DNA of 64,000 bases, taken from positions 41,841,203-41,905,202 of the forward strand of contig JAJEKV010000002.1 of assembly GCA_021234155.1 (NCBI GenBank), read 5' to 3'. The position numbers and the translations under genes are program-made. The notes under the pieces were generated by a model. The model made no database searches. It was not told where the DNA came from and was given only the letters and a program-made list of their open reading frames with translations. The DNA is from Isoetes taiwanensis. Lineage: Eukaryota; Streptophyta; Lycopodiopsida; Isoetales; Isoetaceae. Shown piece by piece: positions 46,636 through 59,400 of this stretch; the first letter of the stretch is position 1; each line of letters starts with the position of its first letter.

Positions 46636-47392
46636 ATTGCGGGTCCCTATGGGTTGTTATCATGCATGCACCACCTAGGGGATTTTGTAATGGGATGGTT
46701 CTTGCCTCGGCTGTCTATCTTTTCATGTGTTATTTTTCGTTATGGTTGACTATGTATCTTTTTATGTGGCATCATCCTACGAACTCTATGCTTTCCTATG
46801 CTTGTTTCTGCCTTTTTACGTTAAGCATCCTTTGGAGTTGCATTTTTATCTTGGCATGCGATGCACCACACTATTTTCAACGTTTTATGCACTATTGGGG
46901 TTGCTTGTGTTTTGCTTCGATTCAATTTTGTGGCCTATGTTGTAACTTCCTTGGGATGTTGTTATCCATGTGCGCTGTTGTTTTTCATATTCTGTACGTT
47001 GCATTGCCATGGTTTCATTTTCCTTTTTTCATGTTATTGCCTATATTGTGTTTCGACTCTGCCACCTCGGTCGCTGCGCTCTCTAGCTGTTGACTCTTTT
47101 GCTGAATAATTGGGAATCCAGTATTTGTGTTATGTCTTGGGCTATGGCTCCTCCATTTTGCTTAGATACATGCATTTTTTCTCTGTCCTCGATCACCATG
47201 CAGCCGCGTGTCATGCTCGTATCACACTGGCGGTTCTTCATTGGCCTTCTGCACCATGGTGGCCTTTACTCTGGACGGGATCGGCGTGGGCGTCTTTTAT
47301 TAAAGAATTTCTGTTTTTTGATGCATTTTCTTTGGCTTTATTGCCACATCTTTCGGCGACCTTTGCTGGGTGTCGGCGTCATGTAGCTCTTT

Positions 47393-48417
47393 ATGTTTTT
47401 CGTTGTCAATTTGAATGAAGTTAACATGGTTTTTTATGTTGTTGTGGCGACTCCTTCTCGCTTGCTCACCCCCGGGAGGTTCCCTTTTCTTTGCGACTTT
47501 GCCTTTAGTTTTTCCTCCGTGCCCCATCTACTCTTTTGGCTTACTTCGCTATGTTTTGCCCGCTTTGTTGCTTGGTGCGTCTACATCTTTGTTCCTTATC
47601 TTCCGCTTCTCCTTTTTTGTTGTTTGCGGCCTTTTTTGCCTCTCTTCATCATCCTCGGATGTCGCCCTCATCCATTTCTTGACCTCGGCAGACCATATCC
47701 TTTTTTCATCAACTTTTCAACCTTCCCTCTCCAGCCATTTTACCTTTACCTCGTTGGCTCGTCGGTCTACCTTTCATCCGCTTTCGCCCTCCTCGTACCT
47801 TTCTTCCTCTCACCCGCCTCGGCATATTAAACTCGATTGTTCTCCACTGCGCATCCTGCGGCTTCTTTTCCCTCTCGGCCCTTTTGCCGCATCGTTTGTA
47901 GTTTCCTTTGCGTTTTTTGCACATCTCGGAGGCCCTTGCCCTCAATTGGCGTGATCTTTCTTTTTCCTTATCGCATGTGGATCTTCTTATTAGGTCATTC
48001 CAAAGCGTGGCGAACTTGCCCATGATCATCACGATTTCTTTAGCTTCGCTTGCCTTCGTTAAGCATGCCTGTCACTATCCTTCGGCGCTGATTTCTACCG
48101 GTTCTTATCATCTCCTCGATCCTCCATCCGTGGCCCTCTTTTTAGTTCCTCTCCTTCTTCTTCTGCGGCCTTTATCCTATCCAGGCTGCTTCCGGGGTGG
48201 TGGCGGGGTGTCTTCTTGCTATAGGCTTGAATCCATCCCGATATGGTACTCATTCGACTTCGTCGGCGGAGGGCTTCAGCGGCTGCTGCTTCGGGGAGTT
48301 CCACATGATCTTTGCCTTTGGCGCACTCCGCGGTCGTTAGCTCCTCTTCTTCTCACTCTCGCTATGTGCTTGCGACCCAACTCAACACACAGCGGAGGTT
48401 TTAGCGCTGGGTTTATA
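47393..48417 (+). pseudogene. Tyrosine recombinase (A copy 11), frameshifted
   Basis: The ATG at 47393 is followed by the leader. Frames alternate through the core-binding and catalytic domains. HISEALALNWRDLSFSLSHVDLL is readable in one frame near 47908-47980. The HxxR region reads out of phase. The stop is at 48415-48417. Confidence 0.7.
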
Positions 48418-48462
48418 GTTAAGGAAGTCCTTTGGTAGTCGGCGGTTTTGTGTCTCTCGCGA

Positions 48463-48514
48463 GTCCTTTCCCGAATCCCATCGATCCAGAGCCATCGGAT
48501 CGCCATTGGAAAGG
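48463..48514. repeat. Unit palindrome, A version, damaged
   Basis: Left arm GTCCTTTCCCGAAT, but the right arm is reduced to attggaaagg. The inner arms carry one insertion (GATCCAGAGCCATCGGATC). Confidence 0.7.
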
Positions 48515-49148
48515 AAGGGCCCCATATTAGGCTAGTTCCATTCTCGGGCGGTTATCTTCGTCTTCTCCACAGCGGCATTTTTCTTCTTTCGTAGCTTCCC
48601 TCCCTTCCAGCCCCTCTGCGTTAGGCGTGTCGTCTTTTCATTTGTATTAGTATTGGTTCTTGCCCTCTTTGTTGTTTTTCACACAGTAGGGTGTCGCTTT
48701 TTCCTTGTTCTTTGTTTCCTTGGCATTTTACGTGTTTTTTCTCAGCTGCGGGTGATCTTTGTTTATTTCCACCTTGAGGGTGATGCATCTTTATATATCA
48801 TGTTTTCCACCCATTTGGGTGATGCTTTTTCCACCTTATCGGTGATGCTATCTTTTTTGTTATGCTCTTTTTTGTCTATTTTTTTTATGCCTTATATCTT
48901 CCGGCTTTCTTGATCTGATTCTTTTTATGGCTAGGCTTGTTTCTCTAACTCTTCTGGGTGTTTTTTGAGTTTTCTTGGTATTGCGGGATTTAAGCTATCT
49001 TCCACCAATTTGTTGGGGTCCTGGCGGTTTTCCGTTCGTCATCCTCGTTGTTACATGGGGGTTTTTATTTGTTGTTTGGGGTGCGTGCTTTGTGTTTGCC
49101 TTGGCTCTCGTCGGTTTCTCATTCTCTAGGCAACACATTCGAGGTTGG

Positions 49149-49228
49149 TGGCGACCATTTCTCATTAGGGTTTTCCTCGAAAACCCGAAAGAAAACGAGG
49201 TTTTTATCCCGATGAGAACTTGTCGCCA
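49149..49228. repeat. A-type long stem-loop, altered loop
   Basis: Both stems intact. Within the loop, GGGCGGGG is replaced by GAAAACGAGG, which removes one of the two alternative hairpins. Confidence 0.75.
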
Positions 49229-49341
49229 TTGCCCTCCTATAATGCCTTAGCACATTTTTTTTTTTTGGGTAGTCAGATATTGTTCCTATGGTCGGCTACC
49301 CCTCTCTCTTCTTACACATTGTATCTTTTGCTCTTGTGATG

Positions 49342-49363
49342 TTCTTCTTTCTCGTAGCTTCCC
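49342..49363 (+). repeat. 22-bp unit-opening sequence (A)
   Basis: Identical to the internal copies at 54775-54796 and 61612-61633. It follows the tail of the preceding unit directly and marks the 5' edge of the unit. Confidence 0.78.
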
Positions 49364-49574
49364 ATGGCTCTTCGGCCAGATGGATTTCCTCTGGAACTTC
49401 TCCTTGGCTCCTGTCTCCGCGTCCTCGCCATCGGCATCTTCTTCTTGAGTTTTCTTACCCTTCTTGGAAGGTGCGCCTTCTTCTTCTCTTGTTCATTATG
49501 CACGGAATTCATGTATCGGTGCTTTGGTGGATCTCGTTTTCTATTTTGCTCTTGGTTTTGAACTGGTTGGGAGG

Positions 49575-49800
49575 TATTTGCATGAGGAATTACCATGACT
49601 CTTGTAGATTTCTTGATTCTCTTGTTTGATGTTTTCGCATGATGAATCACCATTAATCTTGTAGATTTCTCTTTATTACATTATTTTTTTGCTTGTTGTA
49701 GTATTAGCATGTTGAATCACCATGAATTTTCTAGGTTTTTCTTTGTTACGTTGTTTGAGGTATTTGCATGTGGAATCCCCATTCATCTTGTACTTTTCGT
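49575..49800 (+). repeat. GCATG degenerate tandem repeat, four copies
   Basis: T(A/T)TT.GCATG at 49575, 49632, 49702 and 49761, each followed by a 2-base variable step, GAAT(T/C)(A/C)CCAT and a T-rich tract. Spacing is 57-70 bp. The same array, partly or fully, lies at 669-830, about 14720-14930, 42195-42400 and 60190-60343. Confidence 0.65.
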
Positions 49801-52800
49801 TGTTCTATTGTTGTCTTTGTTCGCACTAGCCCCCGCCATTTTAGGTTTTACGCTTTCGAGTCACGGCCCTTTATTCTTTGGCCCTTTGTTTTGAATTTCG
49901 CGGCGTTTGGGAGTCATTGGAGCTGGGATCCACCATTTTCTACCTTGATCCCGTCTTCCTTTCTAATCTTTTTCATGACTCGGCATTCAAATTTGCCGAT
50001 ATGGCTTTCACATGTTTTGGAGCGATTTGGAGCAATCAAGCTGCGAGATTTTTGTGGGCATTTGGTGGGACTCGATGATTTGGACTCATTACGCAGATTG
50101 TTTTTGTTTCTTATTTGCCGCGGTTTTTAACGTCATGCATGATTCATCCTATTGGTCTGGTTTCTATGGCTAGGTGGCTCCTACTATATTCTTATTTAGG
50201 ATTGGTTCACGATGGCTAGGAGGATTCGATGCAGCCATCCCCTCTTGTTGCTTTTCGATCCCGTGATAGCGGCATGGGCGAAGCGATTCTCTGTCTCTCT
50301 TCTTTGTGTTTCTCGAGATTTTTTGTGCGGGGGTCGTTTTTCCGGTGTATGCGGGAGGAGCGGTTTGATTCCCTTGTTCTAGCAGGCCCATTGGTGCGGG
50401 CGGGAGCTCAAGGCCGCAGATCCGCCATGCGAATCCGCCATCCAAAGATCCGGCATCCAGTAGCGGCACTCCGCCCTCGATTGGCTCGGGGATCTACAAT
50501 CTGTTCAGCCTACTTATGGACTGTTCGCCATGCGAGATCAAGCTATAGCGCGGGGCCATCACGGATTCCGTCCCTATGCACCATGATGGTTTGTAGCTCA
50601 TGGCATGCTTTCGGTTCTGCATTTCGGATCCCTATTCTTGGACCGCCGTCACGGGCCATCCGTTTGGCAAGGGATTGCCACGCGGGAAGCTCCTCCGTTC
50701 CCTCTTCGGCCTCTCCCGCGTTCCACACCTGCGCCCTGTCTCTACCTATTTTTGGCTTCTACACACGCCCATCTTTCTCGTTTTTTGGCTTCTACCCAGG
50801 CCTCACGTCTTGAATCGTGGTAGCTTCCTTCTTTTTAGGCACGCCTCTGTACCCGGGCCGCCCCCTTCTCTTGTGGGAGGCTCCGCCCCATGTGGCGGGG
50901 CCATCGGCGCGGGGTAATCCTGCTGGTATAATAGGTGGCATCCCGGGTGAGGGTGCTCACCTTTTCACGCACCATGGTTTTTCAACTTCTCTCTTTCTAT
51001 TCCCTTTCACATTTATATTATGCTTCAATACCTCTGTCTTCACATCATATTTTTTCACGTTTTCCTTTCTTCACACACTTTTCACTTATCACTTCTTTAC
51101 TCCCTTACACATCTATCAATTCGTGCATTTGTTGGCTTGCCCTTGGGCTAGAGGTTAGTCTCGGTTTCCGGAGTTTGCAAAAGGTATTCTATATGTTGGG
51201 GTTCTTGCTTAAGGGTATGTAGACAGTTTTCTTTTTCGATCATTTTCTCGTCAAAATCTTGTTGTAGCATTTCTTACAACTATCGTTTTCATAGGATTGT
51301 TCTTGTGCATGACACCGGGCAATTTCTTCGTTTCCGGGCATCCATGGAGTGATTGCCTCGTTATTTTTGCTTCTAGCATTATTTGGGATTTTTGAGTACA
51401 TTTACTTTTATGAATGGTGCTTTGGCATGGGTTTTATTAGTAATTTGCGGTGTGTTTTTCTATCACGATGTCTTTTTGCAAGTATACATTGTTTTTGACT
51501 TATCTGGTCGCGTTTGGTCATTTGTGGCGTGCTAATCGGGAAATGGTATATTTGATTTCTTATCGGTGTTTGCCCATATTAGCCTCATTTTGTCCTAATA
51601 TTAATTTTTTGAATCGATTACTTTCCTTGTGATCTCGGTTGTTGCTTTTATACTTTCCGTCTCATTGGATACTTACGCACATTCGTTTTTCCACCGTTGT
51701 TTTGCATGCTCATTCACATATTTCTATGGGTTTCTTCACCTTCATTAATCCGATCAAGTTGATTTTAGACCAAATTTCTTTTACTGCATGTCCTCGATAT
51801 CAATTTTGCATTTGAACTTATGCACGGTTTTACATTCGGTGGGCATCTAATTGCAGTTTACCTTATCATCATACGTCATTTGGGTTTGATTCTTGGTTTG
51901 GCTATGTTTTTCTCATGTCTTATTCATAATTGCATTTGAATATGAGGCATCTAGGGGCTTTTGTTTTAGGAGGTGGTTCCCTCCCATGTTATCTCTTTTC
52001 AGTATATTACTTTTTCCAAGTTGATGGACATCTAGTTTTTATATATGTGATATTATCCTTGGAATTTGAGGCTTTTCATGATTGTTTTCGGATTTTTAAC
52101 CTTCGCAATTGTGTTTTTATCGTGGATTCGATGCACCATACTATTTAAATGGGTTTATGCTCTCCTCGCGCTGTTTTTCTCTTGTTTATGTTCTGGCTCA
52201 CTTTTTTCCTCATTTCCGTCTTGTGGTCGTTTACTTGGGATGTTGTCTTGTTTTCATAATTCTCTGGCTGCAGTCCATGGTTTATTACCTTTTATTGCTT
52301 ATAGATTTGTGGCCACCATGCATTTGTCTTTTTACATTGATGCATTCCATTTTCATGGTCGGTTCGCGATATGGCCTCAATTCGTGTTATCTCTCCGACC
52401 TATATCTCTTTTTTTGTATGTTATTTTTTATATTGTGGTTCCCATGTGGTTATATGTGGCATTCTTTTCCGCGTTTTGGATTTCCCCATGGTGGTTTGGG
52501 TTTTATCTTTTGCACTTTTGTTTGTATCTTGTGTACTACACTCGGCTCGGGTGGTATACGTTATTCGGGTGGTATTATCTTCTACATTCTAGGTTTCTCA
52601 TAGTTGTTGGGTTTTATTTTTTGCACTTGTGGTTTATCTTGTTTTTTGATGCACCACACTCTTCAATAGTTATGCAGGTTATTCCGTTGATCTTCTTGTT
52701 TATGTTAAGGCCCGCATTTTTTACTTTAATTTCTTTACGTGGCCTATGTGTTGTTTCCTCGGGATTTTGTCTTTGTTGTTTTTCTATTTTATATCTTTGC

Positions 52801-53592
52801 ATTCTCATGGTTTCATTCTTTTTATTGCCCCGTTTATTCACCACATATGCCGGGTTGCACTTTGTCTTTTATATACATTTGCCGGTTGTTAAAATATTGT
52901 TCCACTTGCCTTGTGTATGCCGTCTTAGTTATTTTCAATATTGCTACATGACTTGTGTTCCAAGTATTCCATATGTTGGGGGGTTTTTTGCTTGGGGTCT
53001 TGTTGTTCACATATTTACTATGGTAAGTTCCTTTGTAGTATTTTTTTTTTTTTTTACGATTATTGATTTTTGATGGTTCTTATGAGTACTATAATGGGTT
53101 CTCTTCTTGTTTTCACAAAGCCATCAATTTAATTGCCTCATCATTTATGCATCTAGAGTTGCCTTGACATTGCTAGGCGTAATGGGACCTACTTTTTTTG
53201 GCGGTTTCTTGTCTTAGAATCACGATCAATGGAAACATTTTTTTGCATCATATGGTGGCTCCTTCATTTTGCTTAGATACATGCATTTTTTCTATGTGCT
53301 AGATGATTTTTAATCTATTGGTTCTTTATGGGCTATGGCTCCTCCATTTTGCTTAGATACATGCATTTTTTCTCCTCGTCCTCGATCACCATGCGGTAGC
53401 GTGTCATGCTTTCGTATCCTGCTTGGCGGTTCTTCATTGGCCTACGCACCATGGTGGCCTTTACTCACGGGCCGGGATCGGTGTGGGCGTCTTTATTAAA
53501 AAATTTCTGTTTTTTGATGCATTTTCTTTGGCTTTATTGCCCACATCTTTTCGGCGACCTTTCTTTGGGTGTCCGGCGTCATGTAACTCTTT

Positions 53593-54607
53593 ATGTTTTT
53601 CGTTTGTCAATTTGAATGAAGTTGACATGGTTTTATGTTGTTGTGACAGCTCCTTCTCGCTTGCTCACCCCGGGAGGTTCCCTTTTTCTTTCGCGACTTT
53701 GCCTTTAGTTTTTTTCCTCCGGTGCCCCATCTACTCTTTTGGCTTACTTAGCTATGTTACGCGCTTTGTTGCTTGGTGCGTCTACATCTTTGTTCCTTAT
53801 CTTCCGGCTTCTCCTTTTTGTTGTTCGCGGCCTTTTTGCCTCTCTTCATCATCCTCGGATGTAAGCCCTCATCCATTTCTTGACCTCGGCAGCCATATCC
53901 TTTTTTCATCAACTTTTCAACCTTCCCTCTCCGCCATTTTACCTTTACCCTCGTTGGCTTTCGTCGGTCTACCTTTAGTCCGCTTCGCCCTCCTCATCTA
54001 CCTTTCTTCCTCTCCTGCCTCGGCATGTTAAACGATTGTTCTCCACTTTGCGCATCCTGCGTACTTCTTTTCCCTCTCGGCCCATTTAGCATTCGTTTGT
54101 AGTTTCCTTTCGCGGCTTTTTGCACATCTCGGAGGCCCTTGCCCTCAATTGGCGTGATCTTTCTTTTTCCTTATCGCATGTGGATCTTCTTATTCGTCAT
54201 TCCAAGCGTGGCGAACTTGCCCAGCCGGTCATCGATTTCTTTAGCTTCGCTTGCCTTCCGTTCATACCCTGTCATATCCTTCACGCCTGATTTCTACGGT
54301 TCTTATCATCTCCTCGATCCTCCATCCGTGACCCTCTTTTTTAGTTCCTCTCCTTCTTCTTTGCGGCCTTTATCCTATCCATTTGCTTTCGGGGGTGGTG
54401 GGGAGTGTCTTCTTGCTATAGGCTTGAATCCATCCCGATATGGTACTCATTCGGCTCGTCGCGGAGGGCTTCAGCGGCTGCCGCTCGGGGAGTTCCACAT
54501 GATGCTGCGCGCACTCACGGTCGTTGGCGCTCCTCTTCTTCTCACTCTCGCTATGTGCTTCGCGACCCAACTCAACACCTGGAGGTTTCGCGGCGCCTGG
54601 GTTTATA
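53593..54607 (+). pseudogene. Tyrosine recombinase (A copy 12), frameshifted
   Basis: Starts at 53593. The leader and core-binding domain are broken into several frames. The C-terminal stretch ASAAAARGVPHDAARTHGRW, followed by the Tyr motif and the VSRRLGL end, is open (54405-54608), but the HSAR box just before it is out of frame (FGSSRR). The stop is 54605-54607. Confidence 0.72.
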
Positions 54608-54652
54608 GTTAAGGAAGTCCTTTGGTAGTCGGCCGGTTTTGTGTCTCTGAGA

Positions 54653-54709
54653 GTCCTTTCCCGAAATCCCATCGATCCAGAGCCATCGGATCGCCATTCG
54701 AAGGAAAGG
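54653..54709. repeat. Unit palindrome, A version, damaged
   Basis: GTCCTTTCCCGAAAT on the left and ATTCGAAGGAAAGG on the right. Inner arms have one extra A (CGATCCAGAGCC). Confidence 0.75.
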
Positions 54710-54774
54710 GCGAAAACCCCCAAAGGCTAGTTCCATTCTCAGGCCGGTTATCGGCGTCTTCTCACAGCAGCATT

Positions 54775-54796
54775 TTCTTCTTTCTCGTAGCTTCCC
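54775..54796 (+). repeat. Internal copy of the 22-bp sequence (A)
   Basis: 66 bp after the palindrome and identical to the unit-opening copy at 49342-49363. Confidence 0.78.
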
Positions 54797-54879
54797 TCCC
54801 TTCCCGCCCTGCTGCGTGGGCGTGTACGTCTTTTTCATTTGTATTAGTATTGGTTCTTGCCCTCTTTGTTGTTTTTCAC

Positions 54880-55035
54880 CTGTGGGTGTCGCTTTTCCTT
54901 GTTGCTGTTTCCTTGGCATTTTCTGTGTTTTCTCCGCTGCGGAGTGATCTTTGTTTATTTCCACCTTGAGGGTGATGCATCTTTATATATCATGTTTTCC
55001 ACCCGCTGGGTGATGCTTTTTCCACCTTATCGGTG
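54880..55035 (+). repeat. CACC..GGTG mini-hairpin array
   Basis: CACCTGTGGGTG, CACCTTGAGGGTG, CACCCGCTGGGTG and CACCTTATCGGTG in the same order as at 27369-27530. Confidence 0.75.
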
Positions 55036-55412
55036 ATGCTATCTTTTTTTGTTATGCTCTTTTTCTGTCTATTTTTTATGCCTTATATCTTCCGGCTTTC
55101 TTGATGCAGATTCTTTTTATGGCTAGGCTTGTTTCTCTAACTCTTCTGGGTGTTTTTGAGCTTTCTTGGTATTGCGAGTTTATTTATCTTCCACCCATTT
55201 GTTGGGGTCCTGGCGGTTTTCGTTCGTCATCCTCGTTGTTACATGGGGTTTTTTCGCTGTTGTTTGGGGTCAGCGTGCTTTGTGTTTGCCTTCGCTCTCG
55301 TCCGGTTTCTCTGTTCTCTAGGCAACACATTCGAGGTTGGTGGCGACCATTTCTCATTAGGGTTTTCCTCGAAAACCCGAAAGGGCGGAATTTTCCCGAT
55401 GAGAACTTGTCG

Positions 55413-56404
55413 CGAAACCTCCAGTGTTGAGTTGGGTCATGAAGCACATAGCGAGTGAGAAGAAGAGGCGCCAACGACCGAGTGAGTGCCGCGCGACATC
55501 ATGTGGAACTCCCGAGCGGCAGCGGCTGAAAGCCCCTCCGCTGACAGGCGAATGAGTACCATATCGGATGGATTCAAGCCTATAGCAAGAAGACACTCCC
55601 CACCACCCTCGAAAGCGATTGGATAGGATAAAGGCCGCAAAGAAGAAGGAGAGGAACGAAAAAAAGGTCACGGATGGAGGATCGAGGAGATGATAAGAAC
55701 CGGGTAGAAATCAGTATTTGAAGGATAGTGACGGGGCATGCGAACAGGCAAGCGAAAGCTAAAGAAATCGTATGACCAGCGGGCAAGTTAAATCGCACGC
55801 TTTGGAATGACGAATAAGAAGATCCACATGCGATAAGGAAAAGAAAGATCACGCCAATTGAGGGCAAGGGCCTCGAGATGTGCAAAAAGCGGCAAAGGAA
55901 ACTACAAACGAGCGGTCTTAATTCGGAGAGGGAAAAGAAGCCGCGGGATGCGCAGTGGAGAACAATCGAAATTAACATCTTTGGCGGGGAGAGGAAGAAA
56001 GGTACGAGGAGGGCGAAGTGATGAAAGGTAGACCGACGAAATAACGAGGGTAAAGGTAAAATGGCGGGGAGAGGGAAGGTTGAAAAGTTGATGAAAAAGG
56101 ATATGGCGCCGAGGTCAAGAAATGGATGAGGGCGACATCCGAGGATGATGAAGAGAGGCAAAAAGGCCAGAACAACAAAAGGAGAAGTTTGGAAGATAAG
56201 GAACGGCAGATGTAGACTGACACCAAGCAACAAAGCGGAACATAGCGAAGTAAGCCAAAAGAGTAGATGGGGCACGGGGAGGAAAAAAAACTAAAGGCAA
56301 AGTCGCGAAAAAAAGGGAACCTCCGGGGGTGAGCAAGCGAGAAGGAGTCACACAACAACATAAAAACCATGTTAACTTCATTCAAATTGACAAACGAAAA
56401 ACAT
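55413..56404 (-). pseudogene. Tyrosine recombinase (A copy 13), frameshifted, last codons lost
   Basis: The usual ATG on the minus strand is at 56404. Core-binding and catalytic boxes lie in different frames, and HISRPLPSIGV shows box I out of phase. The last few codons are removed by the junction with the preceding stem-loop, which shares the bases cgc. Confidence 0.7.
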
Positions 56405-59400
56405 AAAGAGCTACATGGCCTTGCCGACACCCAAAAAAGGTCGCCCGAAAGATGTGGCAATAAAGCCAAAAAAAATGCATCAAAAACAGAAATTCTTTAA
56501 TAAAAAGCCACGCCGATCCGATCGAGTAAAGGCCACCATGGTGCGTAAGGCCAATGAAGAACCGCGCCGGATGTGATCTGAGCATGACACGCGGTACATG
56601 GTGATCGAGGACGGAGAAAAAAATGCATGTATCTAAGCAAAATGGAGGACCATAGCCCATAAAGAACCAATAGATTAAAATCATCTAGCACATAGAAAAA
56701 TGCATGTATCTAAGCAAAATGAAGGAGCCACCATATGATGCAAAAATGTTTCCATTGATCGTATTCTAAGACAAAGAAACCGGCCAAAAAGTAGGTCCCA
56801 TTACGCCTAGCAATGTCAAGGCAACTCTAGATGCATAAATGATGAGGCAATTAAATTGATGGCTTTGTGAAAACAAGAAGAGAACCCATTATAGTACTCA
56901 TAAGAACCATCAAAATCAATAATCGTAAAAAAAATACTACAAAGGAACTTACCATAGTAAATATGTGAACAACAAGACCCCAAGCAAAAACCCCAACATA
57001 TGGAATACTTGGAACACAAGTCATGTAGCAATATTGAAAATAACTAAGGCGGCATACACAAGGCGGGGAACAATATTTTAACAAGCGGCAACAGACATAT
57101 AAAAAGACAAAAGTGCAACTGGCATATGTGGTGAATAAATCTCGGGGCAATAAAAAGAATGAAACCATGAGAATCACGGTATATAAAATAGAAAAACAAC
57201 AAAGACCTGGCCCAGGAAACAACACATAGGCCACGAAAAGAAATTAAAGTAAAAATGCGGGCGAAACATAAACAAGAAGATCAACGGAATAACCCAGACA
57301 ACTATTGAAGAGTGTGGTGCATCAAAAAACAAGATAAACCACAAGTGCAAAAAAAAAAAACCCAACAACTATGAGAAACCTAGAATGTAGAAGATAATAC
57401 CACCGAATAATTATACCACCCGTAGCGAGTGTAGTACACAAGATACAAACAAAAGTGCAAAAGATAAAACCAAACCACCATGGGGAAATCCAAAGCGCGG
57501 AAAAAGAATGCCACATATAACCACATGGGAACCACAATATAAAAAATAACATACAAAAGAGATATAGGTCGGAGAGATAACACGCAATTGAGGCCATACT
57601 GCAACCGACCATGAAAATGGAATGCATCAATGTAAAAAAGACAAATGCATGGTGGCCACAAATCTATAAGCAATAAAAAGGTAATAAACCATGGGACTGC
57701 AGCGTAGAATTATGAAAACAAGACAACATCCCAAGTAAACGACCACAAGACGGAAATGAGGAAAAAAGTGAGCCAGAACATAAACAAGAGAAAAACAGCG
57801 CGAGGAGAGCATAAACCCATTTAAATAGTATGGTGCATCGAATCCACGATAAAAACACAATTGCGAAGGTTAAAAATCCGAAAACAACCATGAAAAAGCC
57901 TCAAATTCCAAGGATAATATCACATATATAAAAACTAGATGTCCATCAACTTGGAAAAAGTAACATCTGAAAAGAGATAACATGGGAGGAACCACCTCCT
58001 AAAACAAAAGCCCCTAGATGCCTCATATTCAAATGCAATTATGAATAAGACATGAGAAAAACATAGCCAAACCAAGAATCAAACCCAAATGACGTATGAT
58101 GATAAGGTAAACTGCAATTAGATGCCCACCGAATGTAAAACCAGGCATAAGTTCAAATGCAAAATTGATATCGAGGACATGCAGAAAAGAAATTTGGTCT
58201 AAAATCAACTTGACGGATTAATGAAGGTGAAGAAACCCATAGAAATATGTGAATGAGCATGCAAAACAACGTGTGGAAAAACGAATGTGCGTAAGTATCC
58301 AATGAGACGGAAAGTATAAAAGCAACAACTGAGATCACAAGGAAAGTACTGATTCAAAAATTAATATTAGGACAAAATGAGGCTAATATGGGCAAACACC
58401 AGATAAGAAATCAAATATACCATTTCCCCGATTAGCACGCCACAAATGACCAAACGCACTGTATAAGTCAAAAACAATGTATACTTGCAAAAAGACATCG
58501 TATAGAAAACACACTGCAAATTACTAATAAAAACCCATGCCAAAGCACCATTCATACGAGTAAATGTACTCTGAAAATCCCAAATAATGCTAGAAGCAAA
58601 AATAACGAGGCAATCACTCCATGGATGCCTGGAAACGAGAAGAAATTGCCTGGTGTCATGCACAAGAACAATCCTATGAAAACGATAGTTGTAAGAAATG
58701 CTACAACAGTACTTTGACGTAGAAAATGATCGAAAAGAAAACTGTCTACATACCCTTAAGCAAGAACCCCAACATATAGAATACCTTTGCAAACTCCGGA
58801 ACCAGGAGACTAACCTCTAGCCCAAGGGCAAGCCAACAAATGCACGAATTGATAGATGTGTAAGGGAGTAAAGAAGTGATAAGTGAAAAGTGTGTGAAGA
58901 AAGGAAAACGCGTGAAAAAATATGACGAGGGAAGACAGAGGTATTGAAGCATAATATAAATGTGAAAGGAATAGAAAGAAGAAGTTGAAAAACCATGGTG
59001 CGTGAAAAGGTGAGCACCCCTCAATTCGATGCCACCTATTATACCCGGCAGGGGGATTACCCTCACGAGGGCCGATGGCCCCTGTCATGTGGGCAGGAGC
59101 CTCCCACAAGAGAAGGGGGGCGGCCTGCTACAGGAGGCAGGCCGAAAAGAAGGAAGCTACCACAGGATTCGAAGACGGTAGGCCGGTAGAAGCCAAAAAA
59201 AAAATCGAAAAGATGGGCAGGCGGTGAAGCCAAAAATAGGTAGAGACAGTGGCCGGTGTGGAACGGTGGAGAGGCGGAAGAGGGGAATCCGGAGCTTCGT
59301 GGCAATCCCTGCCAAACGGATGGCCCGAACGGGCGTCCAAGAATAGGGGATCTGAGCGAGAACTGAGCATGCCATGAGCTACAAACGATCATGGTGCATA

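Larger units (their letters stand above)
43742..47138 (+). repeat. Subfamily B head and interior, plus strand
   Basis: Starts exactly at the B opening sequence (43743-43763), continues through the B head (to about 45000), and the 75-bp repeats (46345-46635), and stops at gtgttatgtctt, where an A unit begins. It contains no recombinase. Open frames within it show no recognised motifs. Confidence 0.75.
47139..49331 (+). repeat. Subfamily A recombinase and tail, plus strand
   Basis: Joins the B segment at gggctatggctcc. Carries the recombinase (47393-48417), a damaged palindrome (48463-48514), mini-hairpins (48683-48848) and the stem-loop (49149-49228). At 49331 it runs directly into the opening sequence of the next A unit, giving a head-to-tail tandem. 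Confidence 0.8.
49332..55413 (+). repeat. Complete subfamily A unit, plus strand
   Basis: Opening 22-bp sequence (49342-49363), GCATG repeat (49575-49800), T-rich interior (about 50900-53560), recombinase (53593-54607), palindrome (54653-54709), internal 22-bp repeat (54775-54796), mini-hairpins (54880-55035) and a truncated stem-loop (55341-55413), where it meets an inverted A unit. Recombinase starts in this unit and the previous one are 6.2 kb apart. The interior has no recognised gene. This copy differs from the others at many more small positions. Confidence 0.8.
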
